From Arcobacter arenosus (lineage in GTDB: Bacteria > Campylobacterota > Campylobacteria > Campylobacterales > Arcobacteraceae), in contig NZ_VANU01000007.1 of assembly GCF_005771535.1 (NCBI RefSeq), positions 62,001 to 126,000 on the forward strand: DNA of 64,000 bases, read 5' to 3'. The position numbers and the translations under genes were made by a program. How positions within the stretch are numbered: position 1 is the first letter of the stretch; each line of letters starts with the position of its first letter. Below are positions 53,511 through 62,862 of this stretch, piece after piece. A model generated the notes under the pieces. It was not told where the DNA came from and made no database searches. It saw nothing but the letters and a program-made list of their open reading frames with translations.

Positions 53511-54803
53511 CTATTTCCTTATAATAGAAAAAGATAATTTGTTAATCTCTTTGTGAGATTTAATATATTGATTTAAATCCTCAAGTTTTAAAGATTCTAT
53601 TTTTTCAAGTTCTTTTTGAGAATGGTCTTGTTCTAATCCCCTATAATAATTAGTAAAAGCTCTATTTAATCTACTTGATAAAGTTTCAGTTCGTAAAGGT
53701 TCACTACCTAATAAAAATTTTTTAGCAGATTCTAGTTCCTCTTTTGTAACACCACTTTTAACAAAATCTTTAACTAACTCTTTTACAAGTTTAACAGCTT
53801 CATTTGCACTTTCATTTTTTGTTTGTAAGTAACCTGTAAAATAAGAGTGTGATTTATTTTGAGACACATAACCATATGCTGAATAAGCAAGTCCCCTTTT
53901 TACTCTTATCTCTTCCATCAGTCTAGAACCAAAACCACTTCCACCTAGTATAAAAGAAGCAACTTTTGCCATATATGAATTTTCATCTTTTACATCAACA
54001 TAAAATGGACTACCAAAATAAATATATGCTTGTTGAGTTTCTTTTTTTACAGTATTAGTTTGTGTTGTTTCATTAACTTTTATTTTTGTTAACTTATTTT
54101 TATTTTTATTATTAAGAGCTTTTACAAGCTCTTTAATTTTACCTTCAATCTCATCAAAGTTAAAATCTCCACCCACAACAATAATAAGATTGTTTAAATC
54201 TAAAGACTTATCTAAAAAGTTTTTGATATCATTTAATTTAATTTTTGATATAGAGTCAATTGTACCAGATGATGGATTAGCTAAAGGAGTATCTTTAAAG
54301 ATTATCTCTTTTAAGTTTTTACTAGCTAGGTAATCGTAATCGTTCTCTTTTCTCTTTAAAGAGCCACTTGTAATTGTTTTGATTTTTTCTAAAACTTTTT
54401 CATCGTAATTAGGATCTTCCAAAAGATTTTTTAGAAGTTTAATAGCTTTTTCATGAACATCTTTAATAGAAGATAATTCAATTACAAAAGTTTCAAAACC
54501 AGTTGAAGCATTTAGTGATATAGCTGAGTTTTCTAATTTTTCTGCAAATTTTGTACTACCTAATTTTTTTGTACCTTCATTTAAAAGTTTAGCTGAAGTT
54601 GAAGCTAGGCCACTTATGTTATCTTGAATATATCCAGAGTTTTTAAATACTAACTGTAAGTTTAATATTGGAAGATTTTTGTTTTCTTCAAATACTACTG
54701 GAATATTTACTCCTTTTATATTAATATGCTTTATGGTAGCAGCCATTAAAAATCCTTGTAAAAATAAAAATGTTAATAAAATTTTTGAAAAATATGTTTT
54801 CAT
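53511..54803 (-). CDS. M16-family periplasmic protein without the zinc motif
   Basis: 430 residues with a signal peptide (to about 21). The M16 N- and C-domains are present (GSGFGSRLMEEIRVKRGLAYSAYGYV contains the C-domain R/Y motif, key RxxxGLAYS), but HxxEH is replaced by S68-TSAK (GLASTSAKLLNEG). It may be the non-catalytic half of a pair or a chaperone-like binder. It lies 6 bp behind mqnC and 1 bp before the GluRS-like gene. Confidence 0.82.
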   Translation of the reverse strand: MKTYFSKILLTFLFLQGFLMAATIKHINIKGVNIPVVFEENKNLPILNLQLVFKNSGYIQDNISGLASTSAKLLNEGTKKLGSTKFAEKLENSAISLNASTGFETFVIELSSIKDVHEKAIKLLKNLLEDPNYDEKVLEKIKTITSGSLKRKENDYDYLASKNLKEIIFKDTPLANPSSGTIDSISKIKLNDIKNFLDKSLDLNNLIIVVGGDFNFDEIEGKIKELVKALNNKNKNKLTKIKVNETTQTNTVKKETQQAYIYFGSPFYVDVKDENSYMAKVASFILGGSGFGSRLMEEIRVKRGLAYSAYGYVSQNKSHSYFTGYLQTKNESANEAVKLVKELVKDFVKSGVTKEELESAKKFLLGSEPLRTETLSSRLNRAFTNYYRGLEQDHSQKELEKIESLKLEDLNQYIKSHKEINKLSFSIIRK

Positions 54804-54809
54804 AAAAGG

Positions 54810-55880
54810 TTAAAACCTCTCTAATATCTCATATGCAGTGTTTCTTTTTGCTGGGTTTTCACCAACATCTCTTATAAGTTGTATCATTTCATCTTGATTC
54901 ATACAATTAGTTGCACCTGCTGCTGCAACTACATTTTCTTCCATCATTGTAGAACCTAAGTCATTTGCTCCAAATTTTAGAGCCATTTGACCTATATAAC
55001 TTCCTTGTGTTACCCATGAACTTTGAATATTAGGGAAATTATCTAAATAAAGTCTTGCAACTGCTAGTAATCTTAAATATCTATTTGATGATTGTGGTTT
55101 TAAATCTGGAATCTCATCTTTTAATTGTGTGTTATCACTTTGAAAAGACCACATAATAAAGGCTCTAAATCCATTTGTTTCATCTTGAAGTTTTCTAATC
55201 ATTTCCCAATGTTCAATAATCTCTTCATCTGTTTCAACTGTACCAAACATCATTGTTGCAGTTGTTTTCATTCCAATTGAGTGAGCTAGTTTATGTATTT
55301 CAATCCACTCAGCAGCATCAATTTTTTTAGGAGCTATTATATCTCTAACTCTATCACTTAAAATTTCAGCACCAGCTCCTGGAATAGAACTTAATCCTTT
55401 AGCTTGTAATCTTTTTAAAACTTCTAATTTTGAAATTTTTGATACTTTTGCAATAAAAGATATTTCTATTGCAGAAAAAGAGTGCAGGGTGATTTGTGGA
55501 AATTTAGTATGAATATGCTCAACTAAATCCTCATAATAATCAATTTTTAAATTTGGGTGAACCCCACCTTGCATAAGAATTTGAGTACCACCTATAGCAA
55601 GTAGTTCTTCAATTTTTTTATCTATTTCATCATATGATAAAACATATGAGTCATCATCTTTTTTATGTCTATAAAAAGCACAAAACTTACAATCTACCCA
55701 ACAAACATTTGTATAATTTATATTTCTATCAACTACAAACGTTGTTACTTTTTTTGGATGTAATTGTTCTTTTTTTTGTGTTGCTAATTTCCCTAACTCA
55801 ACTAAAGAAGCATTTTTTATTAAATCTAATGCTTCTTCATTACTTAGTCTTTTGTTTGCATAATCTATTTTTTTAACCAT
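54810..55880 (-). CDS. mqnC: cyclic dehypoxanthine futalosine synthase
   Basis: Radical-SAM enzyme of the futalosine route to menaquinone. 356 residues; cluster motif C60-x3-C64-x2-C67 (NVCWVDCKFCAFYRHK), MQGGVHPNL and IPGAGAEILSDRVR, which separate MqnC from MqnE and CofH. Its ATG overlaps the bamA stop. The pathway is the normal one for Campylobacterota. Confidence 0.95.
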   Translation of the reverse strand: MVKKIDYANKRLSNEEALDLIKNASLVELGKLATQKKEQLHPKKVTTFVVDRNINYTNVCWVDCKFCAFYRHKKDDDSYVLSYDEIDKKIEELLAIGGTQILMQGGVHPNLKIDYYEDLVEHIHTKFPQITLHSFSAIEISFIAKVSKISKLEVLKRLQAKGLSSIPGAGAEILSDRVRDIIAPKKIDAAEWIEIHKLAHSIGMKTTATMMFGTVETDEEIIEHWEMIRKLQDETNGFRAFIMWSFQSDNTQLKDEIPDLKPQSSNRYLRLLAVARLYLDNFPNIQSSWVTQGSYIGQMALKFGANDLGSTMMEENVVAAAGATNCMNQDEMIQLIRDVGENPAKRNTAYEILERF

Positions 55881-58132
55881 TAGAATGTAGACCCTAAAGA
55901 AAATTCGAAATTTGATATATCATCAGTATCTTCATTATCAATTGGTTGAGCAAATATTAAAGTAAGTGGTCCAAATGGAGATACCCATTCAAATAAAGCA
56001 CCAGTAGAAGATCTTTGAATATCATCAAAACCATCTTGTCCAATCATACCATAATCATAAAATAATCCCCATCTCATCTTCATATCTTCAATTAATGGGA
56101 AACTAACTTCAAAAGAGTTTGCCGCCATCATTTTATAAGGATCTTCAATAATACCATCATCATTGTTTGGTCCAAATGCATATGATTTATAACCTCTTAA
56201 TGATTTAGTTCCACCTAAATATAATGAATCTCCTTGATTAATTTGTCCATTATCAATTAAAATTTTGGCTTGAAGTTTATATCTAAATATCCAATTTAAA
56301 TCAAATTTATCTTCTAATGAATAAAATGTTTTTAAATAAGATGAAGATTTAATATATTTTGAATCACCACCAAGCCCTGCATACTCTAATGAAGAACCAA
56401 GCTTAAACCCTTCTGTCGGGTTATAATAATCATTAGTGTTGTCAAAACTAAAATATGGCGTTAATGAACTAGTAGTATACTCTTGATCCTCATAATATTT
56501 TTTTGTTGGATCAAATACAAATCCATCTTCATATGTATAATCTTCAGTAATCGAGTCAAATCTATATGTTAATCCAGCTCTTAAGTTTCTAATAATCTCT
56601 CGACCTACTGTAACAGAAAAACCATTTGATTGTTTGTCTAAATCATAAACATCATTATTTATTTCTGTACTATCTGCATGTATTTCAATCTGTCCACTAT
56701 ATTTACTATCTCTAATAGATGGGTTAGAAAGATTTATCGAAAAATCTTGTGTTTTTTCAGAGATATCTCCTGAAAATGAAAAACCAATACCTGAACCAAA
56801 AAGATTTTTCTCATTTAAAGATCCACTAAGCATAAATCCATCGTAAGAACCATATCCCCCACCAAGAATAATATTTCCTGTTGGAGCTTCTTTTACTTTT
56901 ACAATAATATCCATAGTATCAGCAGAAACTCTTTTTTGTTCAATTGATACATCTTCAAAGAATCCACTTCTTCTTAGTTTATTTATCGAGTCATTGTAAT
57001 CAGTTTGATTGTATAAATCTCCTGGAGCTAAATAAACATTTCTTCTAATAACTCTATCTAGTGTTCTGCTGTTTCCTGAAATTTTAACATCTCTAATTGA
57101 AACAACATCTCCTGGTATTACATTAAAAATAATATCTGCTGTTCCATTTTTTTCATCTTTTTTAATATCATAGTTAACTTGTGTAAAGGCATATCCTCGG
57201 TCAGCAACCATATTTTTAATATAATTTGCATCACGTCTTAACATCTTAACATTGAAAACTTTATCTTTTTTTAGTTTTAATTCTGGATAGATATCTTTTG
57301 GGTCTAAAATCTCTTGATTTAAATAAATTGTGATTGAATTAGTTTTATATTGAATCCCTTCATCTATATAAAAGTCTAGGTCTGCTTGATTTGAAGCAAA
57401 ATCAACTTCTAGAAATGGATTTTGAACTTTGGCATCAAGATAACCATTTTCAAAATATAATTCTTGAATTCTTCTACTATCATATTGCAATTCTTCAGCT
57501 TTTAATTCACCATCATTAAATATTGGCAACCAAGATAACATCTCTTGTTCTTTATTTGCAGTAACTTTTTCAAATTGACTTGATTCTAGATTTTTAGAAC
57601 CAAAATAATTTACTTTTTTGATAACTATCTCATCACCTTTGTTTACATTAAAAGTAACAGAAACAGCATCTTCACTTAAGTTTTCAATATCAACTTCAAC
57701 AACTGAATTAATATATCCTTCTTTTTCTAACTCTTTTAAAAGAGCTTCTTTAGAATCTTTTATTAGTTTTGTAGAATACATTCTACCTTTTTTAATACCA
57801 ATTTGATTTTTTAGTACTTCAATATCATCTTCTCTTTGTTTATACCCTGTTATATCTACATTAGCAATGGAAGGTTTTTCTTTGAAAAGGATTTTTAGTT
57901 TTCCATTATCAATTGATGCCGTAATATCATCAAAGTAGTTGTATTTATAAAACTCTTTTATTGCCTTATTAACTTTGTTTGGGTCTAATTCTTCCCCAAT
58001 TCTAACTCCTAAAGTGTCATTTGCAATACTAGTAGAGATTTTTGTTAGGTTTACATATTCGATTGAAGTAATTTGCTCAGCTTGAAGCAGTGAAGCTAAA
58101 GCCATTGAAAATAAGATACTTTTTCTTTTCAC
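55880..58132 (-). CDS. bamA: outer membrane protein assembly factor BamA
   Basis: From GTG 58132 (AAGGATAACT before it) the protein has 750 residues and a clean signal peptide (MKRKSILFSMALASLLQAEQ); longer starts lack both. Five POTRA domains (about 22-410) and a 16-strand barrel follow, with GSYDGFMLSGSLNEKNLFG, LGGTKSLRGY (the VRGF/LRGY lid motif) and a terminal phenylalanine (FSLGSTF). It inserts beta-barrel proteins. Confidence 0.95.
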   Translation of the reverse strand: MKRKSILFSMALASLLQAEQITSIEYVNLTKISTSIANDTLGVRIGEELDPNKVNKAIKEFYKYNYFDDITASIDNGKLKILFKEKPSIANVDITGYKQREDDIEVLKNQIGIKKGRMYSTKLIKDSKEALLKELEKEGYINSVVEVDIENLSEDAVSVTFNVNKGDEIVIKKVNYFGSKNLESSQFEKVTANKEQEMLSWLPIFNDGELKAEELQYDSRRIQELYFENGYLDAKVQNPFLEVDFASNQADLDFYIDEGIQYKTNSITIYLNQEILDPKDIYPELKLKKDKVFNVKMLRRDANYIKNMVADRGYAFTQVNYDIKKDEKNGTADIIFNVIPGDVVSIRDVKISGNSRTLDRVIRRNVYLAPGDLYNQTDYNDSINKLRRSGFFEDVSIEQKRVSADTMDIIVKVKEAPTGNIILGGGYGSYDGFMLSGSLNEKNLFGSGIGFSFSGDISEKTQDFSINLSNPSIRDSKYSGQIEIHADSTEINNDVYDLDKQSNGFSVTVGREIIRNLRAGLTYRFDSITEDYTYEDGFVFDPTKKYYEDQEYTTSSLTPYFSFDNTNDYYNPTEGFKLGSSLEYAGLGGDSKYIKSSSYLKTFYSLEDKFDLNWIFRYKLQAKILIDNGQINQGDSLYLGGTKSLRGYKSYAFGPNNDDGIIEDPYKMMAANSFEVSFPLIEDMKMRWGLFYDYGMIGQDGFDDIQRSSTGALFEWVSPFGPLTLIFAQPIDNEDTDDISNFEFSLGSTF

Positions 58133-58143
58133 AGTTATCCTTA

Positions 58144-58167
58144 TTATGCTAAATATTTTAAGCATAA
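58144..58167 (-). promoter_or_regulatory. hairpin in the bamA leader
   Basis: TTATGCT and AGCATAA form 7-bp arms around an AT-rich, partly self-paired centre. The bamA ribosome binding site AAGGA comes two bases after the hairpin in the message, so the fold could affect translation. Confidence 0.4.
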
Positions 58168-58201
58168 ATGTATCTAAATAAACTTTATAGGATGGTTAAG
58201 A

Positions 58202-58207
58202 TATAAT
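58202..58207 (+). promoter_or_regulatory. -10 box of tyrA
   Basis: TATAAT 37 bases before the TTG start of tyrA; no clear -35. Confidence 0.45.
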
Positions 58208-58243
58208 CTCATCTCAAAAAAAATTATTTATAAGGTATGAAAT

Positions 58244-59074
58244 TTGAATATTGGTATTATAGGTTTAGGTTTAATGGGAGGTTCTTTTTCAAAGGCTCTT
58301 AAAAAATATTCTATCTGTGACAAGGTATATGGATACGCAAGAACACCAAAAACAATAGAAAAAATTTTAGAATTAGATTTAGTAGATAGATTATTACCCC
58401 TTGATGAATTAAAAAAAGAGTGTGATATTATTGTTTTAGCTATTCCAGTTGATTCAATAATTGGTTTAATGGATGATTTGAAAGATGTTGATGATAATAC
58501 TACAATAATAGATATGGGATCAACAAAAGAAATCATCGTAAAAAATATTCCTCAAGAAATAAGAAAAAATTTTGTTGCTGCTCACCCTATGACAGGAACG
58601 GAAAAATTTGGACCTGAGGCTGCAATAGATTATTTATATGAAGGTAAAGCAGTTGTTTTATGTGATTTAGAAGAAAATGATGAATTACATAAACAAAGAG
58701 CAATAGATATATTTCAACAAATTGGAATGAGAATTATATATATGAATTCAAAAGATCATGATATCCATGCTTGTTATATGTCTCATCTTCCTCACGCTAT
58801 TTCATACTCCCTTGCAAATACAGTTATGAATCATGAAGACCCAAGATCAATTATAGCTTTAGCGGCAGGTGGATTTAAAGATATGAGTAGAATTGCAAAA
58901 TCAAGCCCAGATATGTGGACTGATATTTTCAGACAAAATAGAAATAATCTTTTGAAATCGATTGATTTATTTGAAGAAAACATGAAAGATGTTAGGCAAA
59001 TGATTGAGAAAGAGGATTATAAAAGTTTAAAAGAATGGATGAAAAAAGCTAACACACTACATGAAATACTGTAA
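58244..59074 (+). CDS. tyrA: prephenate dehydrogenase
   Basis: 276 residues. Nucleotide-binding GIIGLGLMGGSFSK at 3-16, then the catalytic-region AAHPMTGTEKFGP and the histidine of MSHLPHAISYSL. It converts prephenate to 4-hydroxyphenylpyruvate for tyrosine. The start is TTG at 58244 with TAAGG before it. Its last three codons and stop lie in a perfect palindrome shared with folP. Confidence 0.95.
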   Translation: MNIGIIGLGLMGGSFSKALKKYSICDKVYGYARTPKTIEKILELDLVDRLLPLDELKKECDIIVLAIPVDSIIGLMDDLKDVDDNTTIIDMGSTKEIIVKNIPQEIRKNFVAAHPMTGTEKFGPEAAIDYLYEGKAVVLCDLEENDELHKQRAIDIFQQIGMRIIYMNSKDHDIHACYMSHLPHAISYSLANTVMNHEDPRSIIALAAGGFKDMSRIAKSSPDMWTDIFRQNRNNLLKSIDLFEENMKDVRQMIEKEDYKSLKEWMKKANTLHEIL

Positions 59075-59090
59075 TTTATTACAGTATTTC
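59063..59090. terminator. perfect 28-bp palindrome covering the ends of tyrA and folP
   Basis: GAAATACTGTAA, loop TTTA, TTACAGTATTTC: a 12-bp perfect stem. Each arm encodes Glu-Ile-Leu-stop on its own strand, so the two convergent genes end in the same codons. It would stop or stabilise both transcripts, although a T-run is short in each direction. Confidence 0.7.
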
Positions 59091-59888
59091 AGCACTATTT
59101 ATTGCTTCAAAAACCTTTATAGCTTGGTAATGCTCTTTTACATCATGACATCTAATAATAGATGCTTCATTTTTAATAGATTCAAGATGGATTGCCAAGG
59201 TACCAGGTAATCTTTCTTCTATTGAAGTAGGGCAAATCATATTAATCATAGATTTTCTACTTGCTCCTACTAATAATTCATAACCAAAATGTTTGAAATA
59301 TTTTAGATTTTTTATTAGTTGTAAGTTATGATCAAGTGTTTTCCCAAAACCAATACCCACATCAAGAACAATATCTTTTATACCAAATTGTTTTGCTTTT
59401 TCAATTCTTTCTTTAAAAAAATCTTCAATATCTAAAATAACATTTTTATATTCAGGATTTTTTTGCATATTTAAAGGGTCATTTTGCATATGCATTATTA
59501 CTGCTGTTGCATTGTATTTCGCAGTTATTTTACAAACTTCATCATTTTGAAGTCCCGTAATATCATTTACAATTTTAAAACCTCTATCTAAAGCATACTC
59601 TAAAACTTTTGGTTCATATGAATCTAAAGAAAATAATACTTTTTCATAAAGTTTTTGTTCATAGACTAAATCAATTATTGGTTTTACCCGTGATAGTTCT
59701 TCTTTTATAGATACAGGTGCAGAACCTGGTCTACTAGAAACACCACCTAAATCTATTATTTTTGCCTTATCTTCAATCATCTGTTCTATTCTAATAATGG
59801 CATTTTTACCTTCAAACCTACTATTTTGAAAAAATGAGTCTTCATTTGCATTTATGACACCCATTATTTTTGTTTTTGTATAATTCAT
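59079..59888 (-). CDS. folP: dihydropteroate synthase
   Basis: FolP joins p-aminobenzoate to the pterin pyrophosphate; it is the sulfonamide target. 269 residues; MGVINANEDSFF, LGGVSSRPGS, VNDITG, HMQNDP, DVGIGFGKT and GASRKSMI mark the family. NANEDSF and GGVSSRPG differ from the common N-x-TPDSF and GGESTRPG. It overlaps holB by 4 bp. Confidence 0.93.
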   Translation of the reverse strand: MNYTKTKIMGVINANEDSFFQNSRFEGKNAIIRIEQMIEDKAKIIDLGGVSSRPGSAPVSIKEELSRVKPIIDLVYEQKLYEKVLFSLDSYEPKVLEYALDRGFKIVNDITGLQNDEVCKITAKYNATAVIMHMQNDPLNMQKNPEYKNVILDIEDFFKERIEKAKQFGIKDIVLDVGIGFGKTLDHNLQLIKNLKYFKHFGYELLVGASRKSMINMICPTSIEERLPGTLAIHLESIKNEASIIRCHDVKEHYQAIKVFEAINSAEIL

Positions 59889-60520
59889 CTAAAATCTTTT
59901 TCTCTATTTAAAAGCATTAAAAGTAAAGTTGTTAAAACATTTATAGGTCTTGAGTTCAAATCTAATAGTTTAATTGATTTAGAAAATAATTCAAGTTCTT
60001 TTTGACTTAATTTAATTTTTTGAGAATTAACTTTAAATAAGATTGTTTCAACAATTTTTTTTGCATCATTTTTGTTAATTCTTTGATTCTCTTTTAAAAA
60101 AGCATATAATTCTTTTAAATCTAATCTAGAAATATCCATATCAATTTCATTTCTTAATACACTTCTTTTTAAAAATTTATGGGGAATTCTCGAAAAAATA
60201 GTTGGTAAAATTGAAGATTTAGAATTTGTAATTATTATAAATACAATATTATTAGGTGGTTCTTCTAAAACTTTTAATAAAGAGTTTTGAGCTTCACTTC
60301 TAAAAGTTTTACCACAAAGAATTATATATTTCTTTTCATTTGATGAGATATAGGCTTCTTTAACAGCTAAATTTGCTTGAGCTAATAAGAATTCATCCTT
60401 TTCTTCATTTCTAATAATTCTAACTTGATGTTTAGGATAATGACTAACTAAAGAGTTTAAAGTCTCTTCAATATCATTAACTATTAAAATATGTGGAGTT
60501 TCAATTCTATTTTCTATCAT
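59885..60520 (-). CDS. holB: DNA polymerase III subunit delta'
   Basis: 211 residues, short compared with about 330 in E. coli, as in other Campylobacterota. The SRC region SEAQNSLLKVLEEPPNNIVFI and PTIFSRIPH fit delta' (arginine finger within SR). A Walker A is absent, normal for delta'. It overlaps hobA by one base. Confidence 0.87.
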   Translation of the reverse strand: MIENRIETPHILIVNDIEETLNSLVSHYPKHQVRIIRNEEKDEFLLAQANLAVKEAYISSNEKKYIILCGKTFRSEAQNSLLKVLEEPPNNIVFIIITNSKSSILPTIFSRIPHKFLKRSVLRNEIDMDISRLDLKELYAFLKENQRINKNDAKKIVETILFKVNSQKIKLSQKELELFSKSIKLLDLNSRPINVLTTLLLMLLNREKDFR

Positions 60521-61071
60521 TAATGCTCTACGTTAATTTCTGCAAAAAGTGCAGCATTTAAAGTTTTATCAAATAATCTAAACATTTGCAATAGTTTCAT
60601 ATCTAAAGCTTCATCACTTGTTTTTAAATTAAAAGCATCTTGTATCTCTTCATCAAAAATCCAAAGAAATGAGTTTTTTGAAAATTTAGGTAAATTAGCT
60701 CTTATATCATTACTTTTACCAATATACCAAAAACAATAGCCATTTGGAAAAGAGATATTTAACATATCTTTTATAAAACTAATATCATCTTCAGTTTTTA
60801 AATCATCTAAATCTTTATAGAATGATTTAAAATTGTAAAAGGGCAAAAATGGTCTATTTTTTCTATTTGAATTTAGATTAGTTAAAATATATTTTAAGAA
60901 CCAATCTCTTTCACTATCTGTAATAATAAGAACAGAACACCCTTTTTCAAATATATTTATTATAGATTTAGAAACTAGAGGAACCCATTCATATTTTTTT
61001 TCCTCTAGCCAAGGGGAGATAAGTCTATCTTCCCTAATAGTATCCACTGTCCAATTTAAAAACTCTTGCAC
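60520..61071 (-). CDS. hobA: DnaA-binding replication initiator HobA
   Basis: 183 residues. I assign HobA from length, sequence tone (NWTVDTIREDRLISPWLEEKKYEWVPLVSKSI) and exact context lysC-hobA-holB-folP, which is that of H. pylori HP1229-HP1232 as I recall. HobA is a structural relative of DiaA and brings DnaA molecules together at oriC. It is restricted to Campylobacterota, so it is also a taxonomic marker. Confidence 0.87.
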   Translation of the reverse strand: MQEFLNWTVDTIREDRLISPWLEEKKYEWVPLVSKSIINIFEKGCSVLIITDSERDWFLKYILTNLNSNRKNRPFLPFYNFKSFYKDLDDLKTEDDISFIKDMLNISFPNGYCFWYIGKSNDIRANLPKFSKNSFLWIFDEEIQDAFNLKTSDEALDMKLLQMFRLFDKTLNAALFAEINVEH

Positions 61072-61081
61072 TATTTACTAC

Positions 61082-62293
61082 CTATTTATCCAAGTTATAT
61101 GCGTCATGTAAAACTCTAACCGCTAACTCAGCATATTTTTCCTCAATAATTACAGAGATTTTAATTTCAGAAGTAGAAATTATTCTAATATTAATATTTT
61201 CATTTGCTAGTGCAGTAAAAGCTTTTGATGCAACACCTGTATGTGATTTCATACCAACACCAACAATTGAAACTTTACAAATTTTGTCATTATAGTCGAT
61301 ATTTCCAACTTCACCTTTAAAAGTTTCCATAACTTCTTTACAAATTTCCCAATCAGTAGTAGGGATAGTGAAATCTAAATCAGTTTTACCGTCAACACCA
61401 ACTGTTTGTACAATCATATCAACGTTGATTTTTGCATCTGCAAGAGCAGTAAAGATAGTTGAAGCAATACCCGGTCTATCTGTTACTCCATACATACCAA
61501 CTCTTACTTGGTTTTTATCTAATGCAATACCACTTACTACTGGTTTTTCCATAATATTTTCTTCCTTAGTTATTAATGTTCCTTCAACCTCAGGGGTGAA
61601 GCTACTCCTTGAAACTAAATTTACATTTAGTTTTTTTGCCATTTCAACAGATCTGTTTTGTAGAACTTTTGCACCAGCACTTGCTAATTCTAACATCTCA
61701 TCATATGAGATTTGTGTAAGTTTTTTTGCCTTAGGTTCTATTCTAGGATCAGTTGTATAAATCCCATCAACATCAGTATAGATTTCACAAACATCAGCTT
61801 CAATTGCTCCAGCAATTGCAACTGCAGTTAAGTCACTTCCTCCACGTCCTAGTGTTGATACTCTATTTGTATCCATTGTAACACCTTGAAAACCTGCTAC
61901 AATAATTATTTTACCATCATCAATAGCTTTTTTCATATTCGCAGTATCAATAGATTCAATTCTAGCTTTCATATGTGCATTATCTGTAACAATACCAGCT
62001 TCTCTACCACTCATTGAAGTAGTTTTGTAGCCTTGTTCATTTAATGCAATTGAAAGTAGTGCAGAGGTAACTCTTTCCCCTGAACTTAAAAGCATATCAA
62101 CTTCATCTGCCTTAGGAGTTTTTGAATAATACTCAGCATATTCAATTAACTTATTTGTTTCACCACTCATTGCAGATACTACCGCAATAATATCATGACC
62201 TTCATCTCTAATTTTTTTGATTATTTCAGCGACATTTTGAATTCTTTCTAATGTCCCTACACTTGTTCCACCGAATTTTAAAACTTTTAACAT
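61082..62293 (-). CDS. lysC: aspartate kinase
   Basis: LysC phosphorylates aspartate, first step to lysine, threonine and methionine. 403 residues; KFGGTSVG at 5-12, GRGGSDLTAV, and two ACT domains at the C-terminus (GIASTIFTALADAKINVDMI, THTGVASKAFTALANENINI shortened to the core VASKAF) that bind the feedback inhibitor. It is 16 bp behind nudH. Confidence 0.96.
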   Translation of the reverse strand: MLKVLKFGGTSVGTLERIQNVAEIIKKIRDEGHDIIAVVSAMSGETNKLIEYAEYYSKTPKADEVDMLLSSGERVTSALLSIALNEQGYKTTSMSGREAGIVTDNAHMKARIESIDTANMKKAIDDGKIIIVAGFQGVTMDTNRVSTLGRGGSDLTAVAIAGAIEADVCEIYTDVDGIYTTDPRIEPKAKKLTQISYDEMLELASAGAKVLQNRSVEMAKKLNVNLVSRSSFTPEVEGTLITKEENIMEKPVVSGIALDKNQVRVGMYGVTDRPGIASTIFTALADAKINVDMIVQTVGVDGKTDLDFTIPTTDWEICKEVMETFKGEVGNIDYNDKICKVSIVGVGMKSHTGVASKAFTALANENINIRIISTSEIKISVIIEEKYAELAVRVLHDAYNLDK

Positions 62294-62309
62294 CTACTTT
62301 TACTAACCT

Positions 62310-62807
62310 TTAAATATAACCTTCTTTTTTAAAGTACTTTAAAACTTGTTTATATACAGTCCTTTTAAAAAAAGTTATGTAATTATATATATTTTTTGTA
62401 GCTACAAATTTATATTCACTAAACTCAGGGATATGAGTATTAATGTTTATTTTTGCACCTTTTTTTAATTTAACTAAATAATACTTCTGAATTTGTCCAT
62501 CAAATGGATACATTTTCTTTGCAATTGAAGGAGGAAAGTCATAACTAACCCATTGGGGGTATTCTGCAATTATTTCAATCTCTCTTGTTCCAATCTCTTC
62601 TTCAAGCTCTCTAAATAAAGCCTGCCTTGGTGATTCTCCATCATCAATCCCACCTTGGGGGAATTGCCATGCATTATCTACATCAGTTCTTGAAGCAATA
62701 AAAACTTCACATTTTTCAGGGTATTTTGCTGATAGTACTATTGCCGCTACATTTGGTCTATACTTTTTCTTATCTTTACTTAATTCGTCATTTTTTTTAT
62801 CAGTCAT
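62310..62807 (-). CDS. rppH: RNA pyrophosphohydrolase (Nudix)
   Basis: 165 residues from ATG 62807 (AAGGGAA upstream); the ATG at 62837 lacks a binding site. The Nudix box is GGIDDGESPRQALFRELEEEIG, with key residues G, E and REL-EE. AWQFPQGG and YPQWVSYDFP match RppH/NudH, which removes pyrophosphate from 5' ends of mRNA to start decay. Also called nudH. It leads nudH-lysC-hobA-holB-folP. Confidence 0.93.
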   Translation of the reverse strand: MTDKKNDELSKDKKKYRPNVAAIVLSAKYPEKCEVFIASRTDVDNAWQFPQGGIDDGESPRQALFRELEEEIGTREIEIIAEYPQWVSYDFPPSIAKKMYPFDGQIQKYYLVKLKKGAKININTHIPEFSEYKFVATKNIYNYITFFKRTVYKQVLKYFKKEGYI

Positions 62808-62862
62808 AAATAATATTTCCCTTATAATTAGCCGCATATTATAATAAAACTAGGATTAAAAA

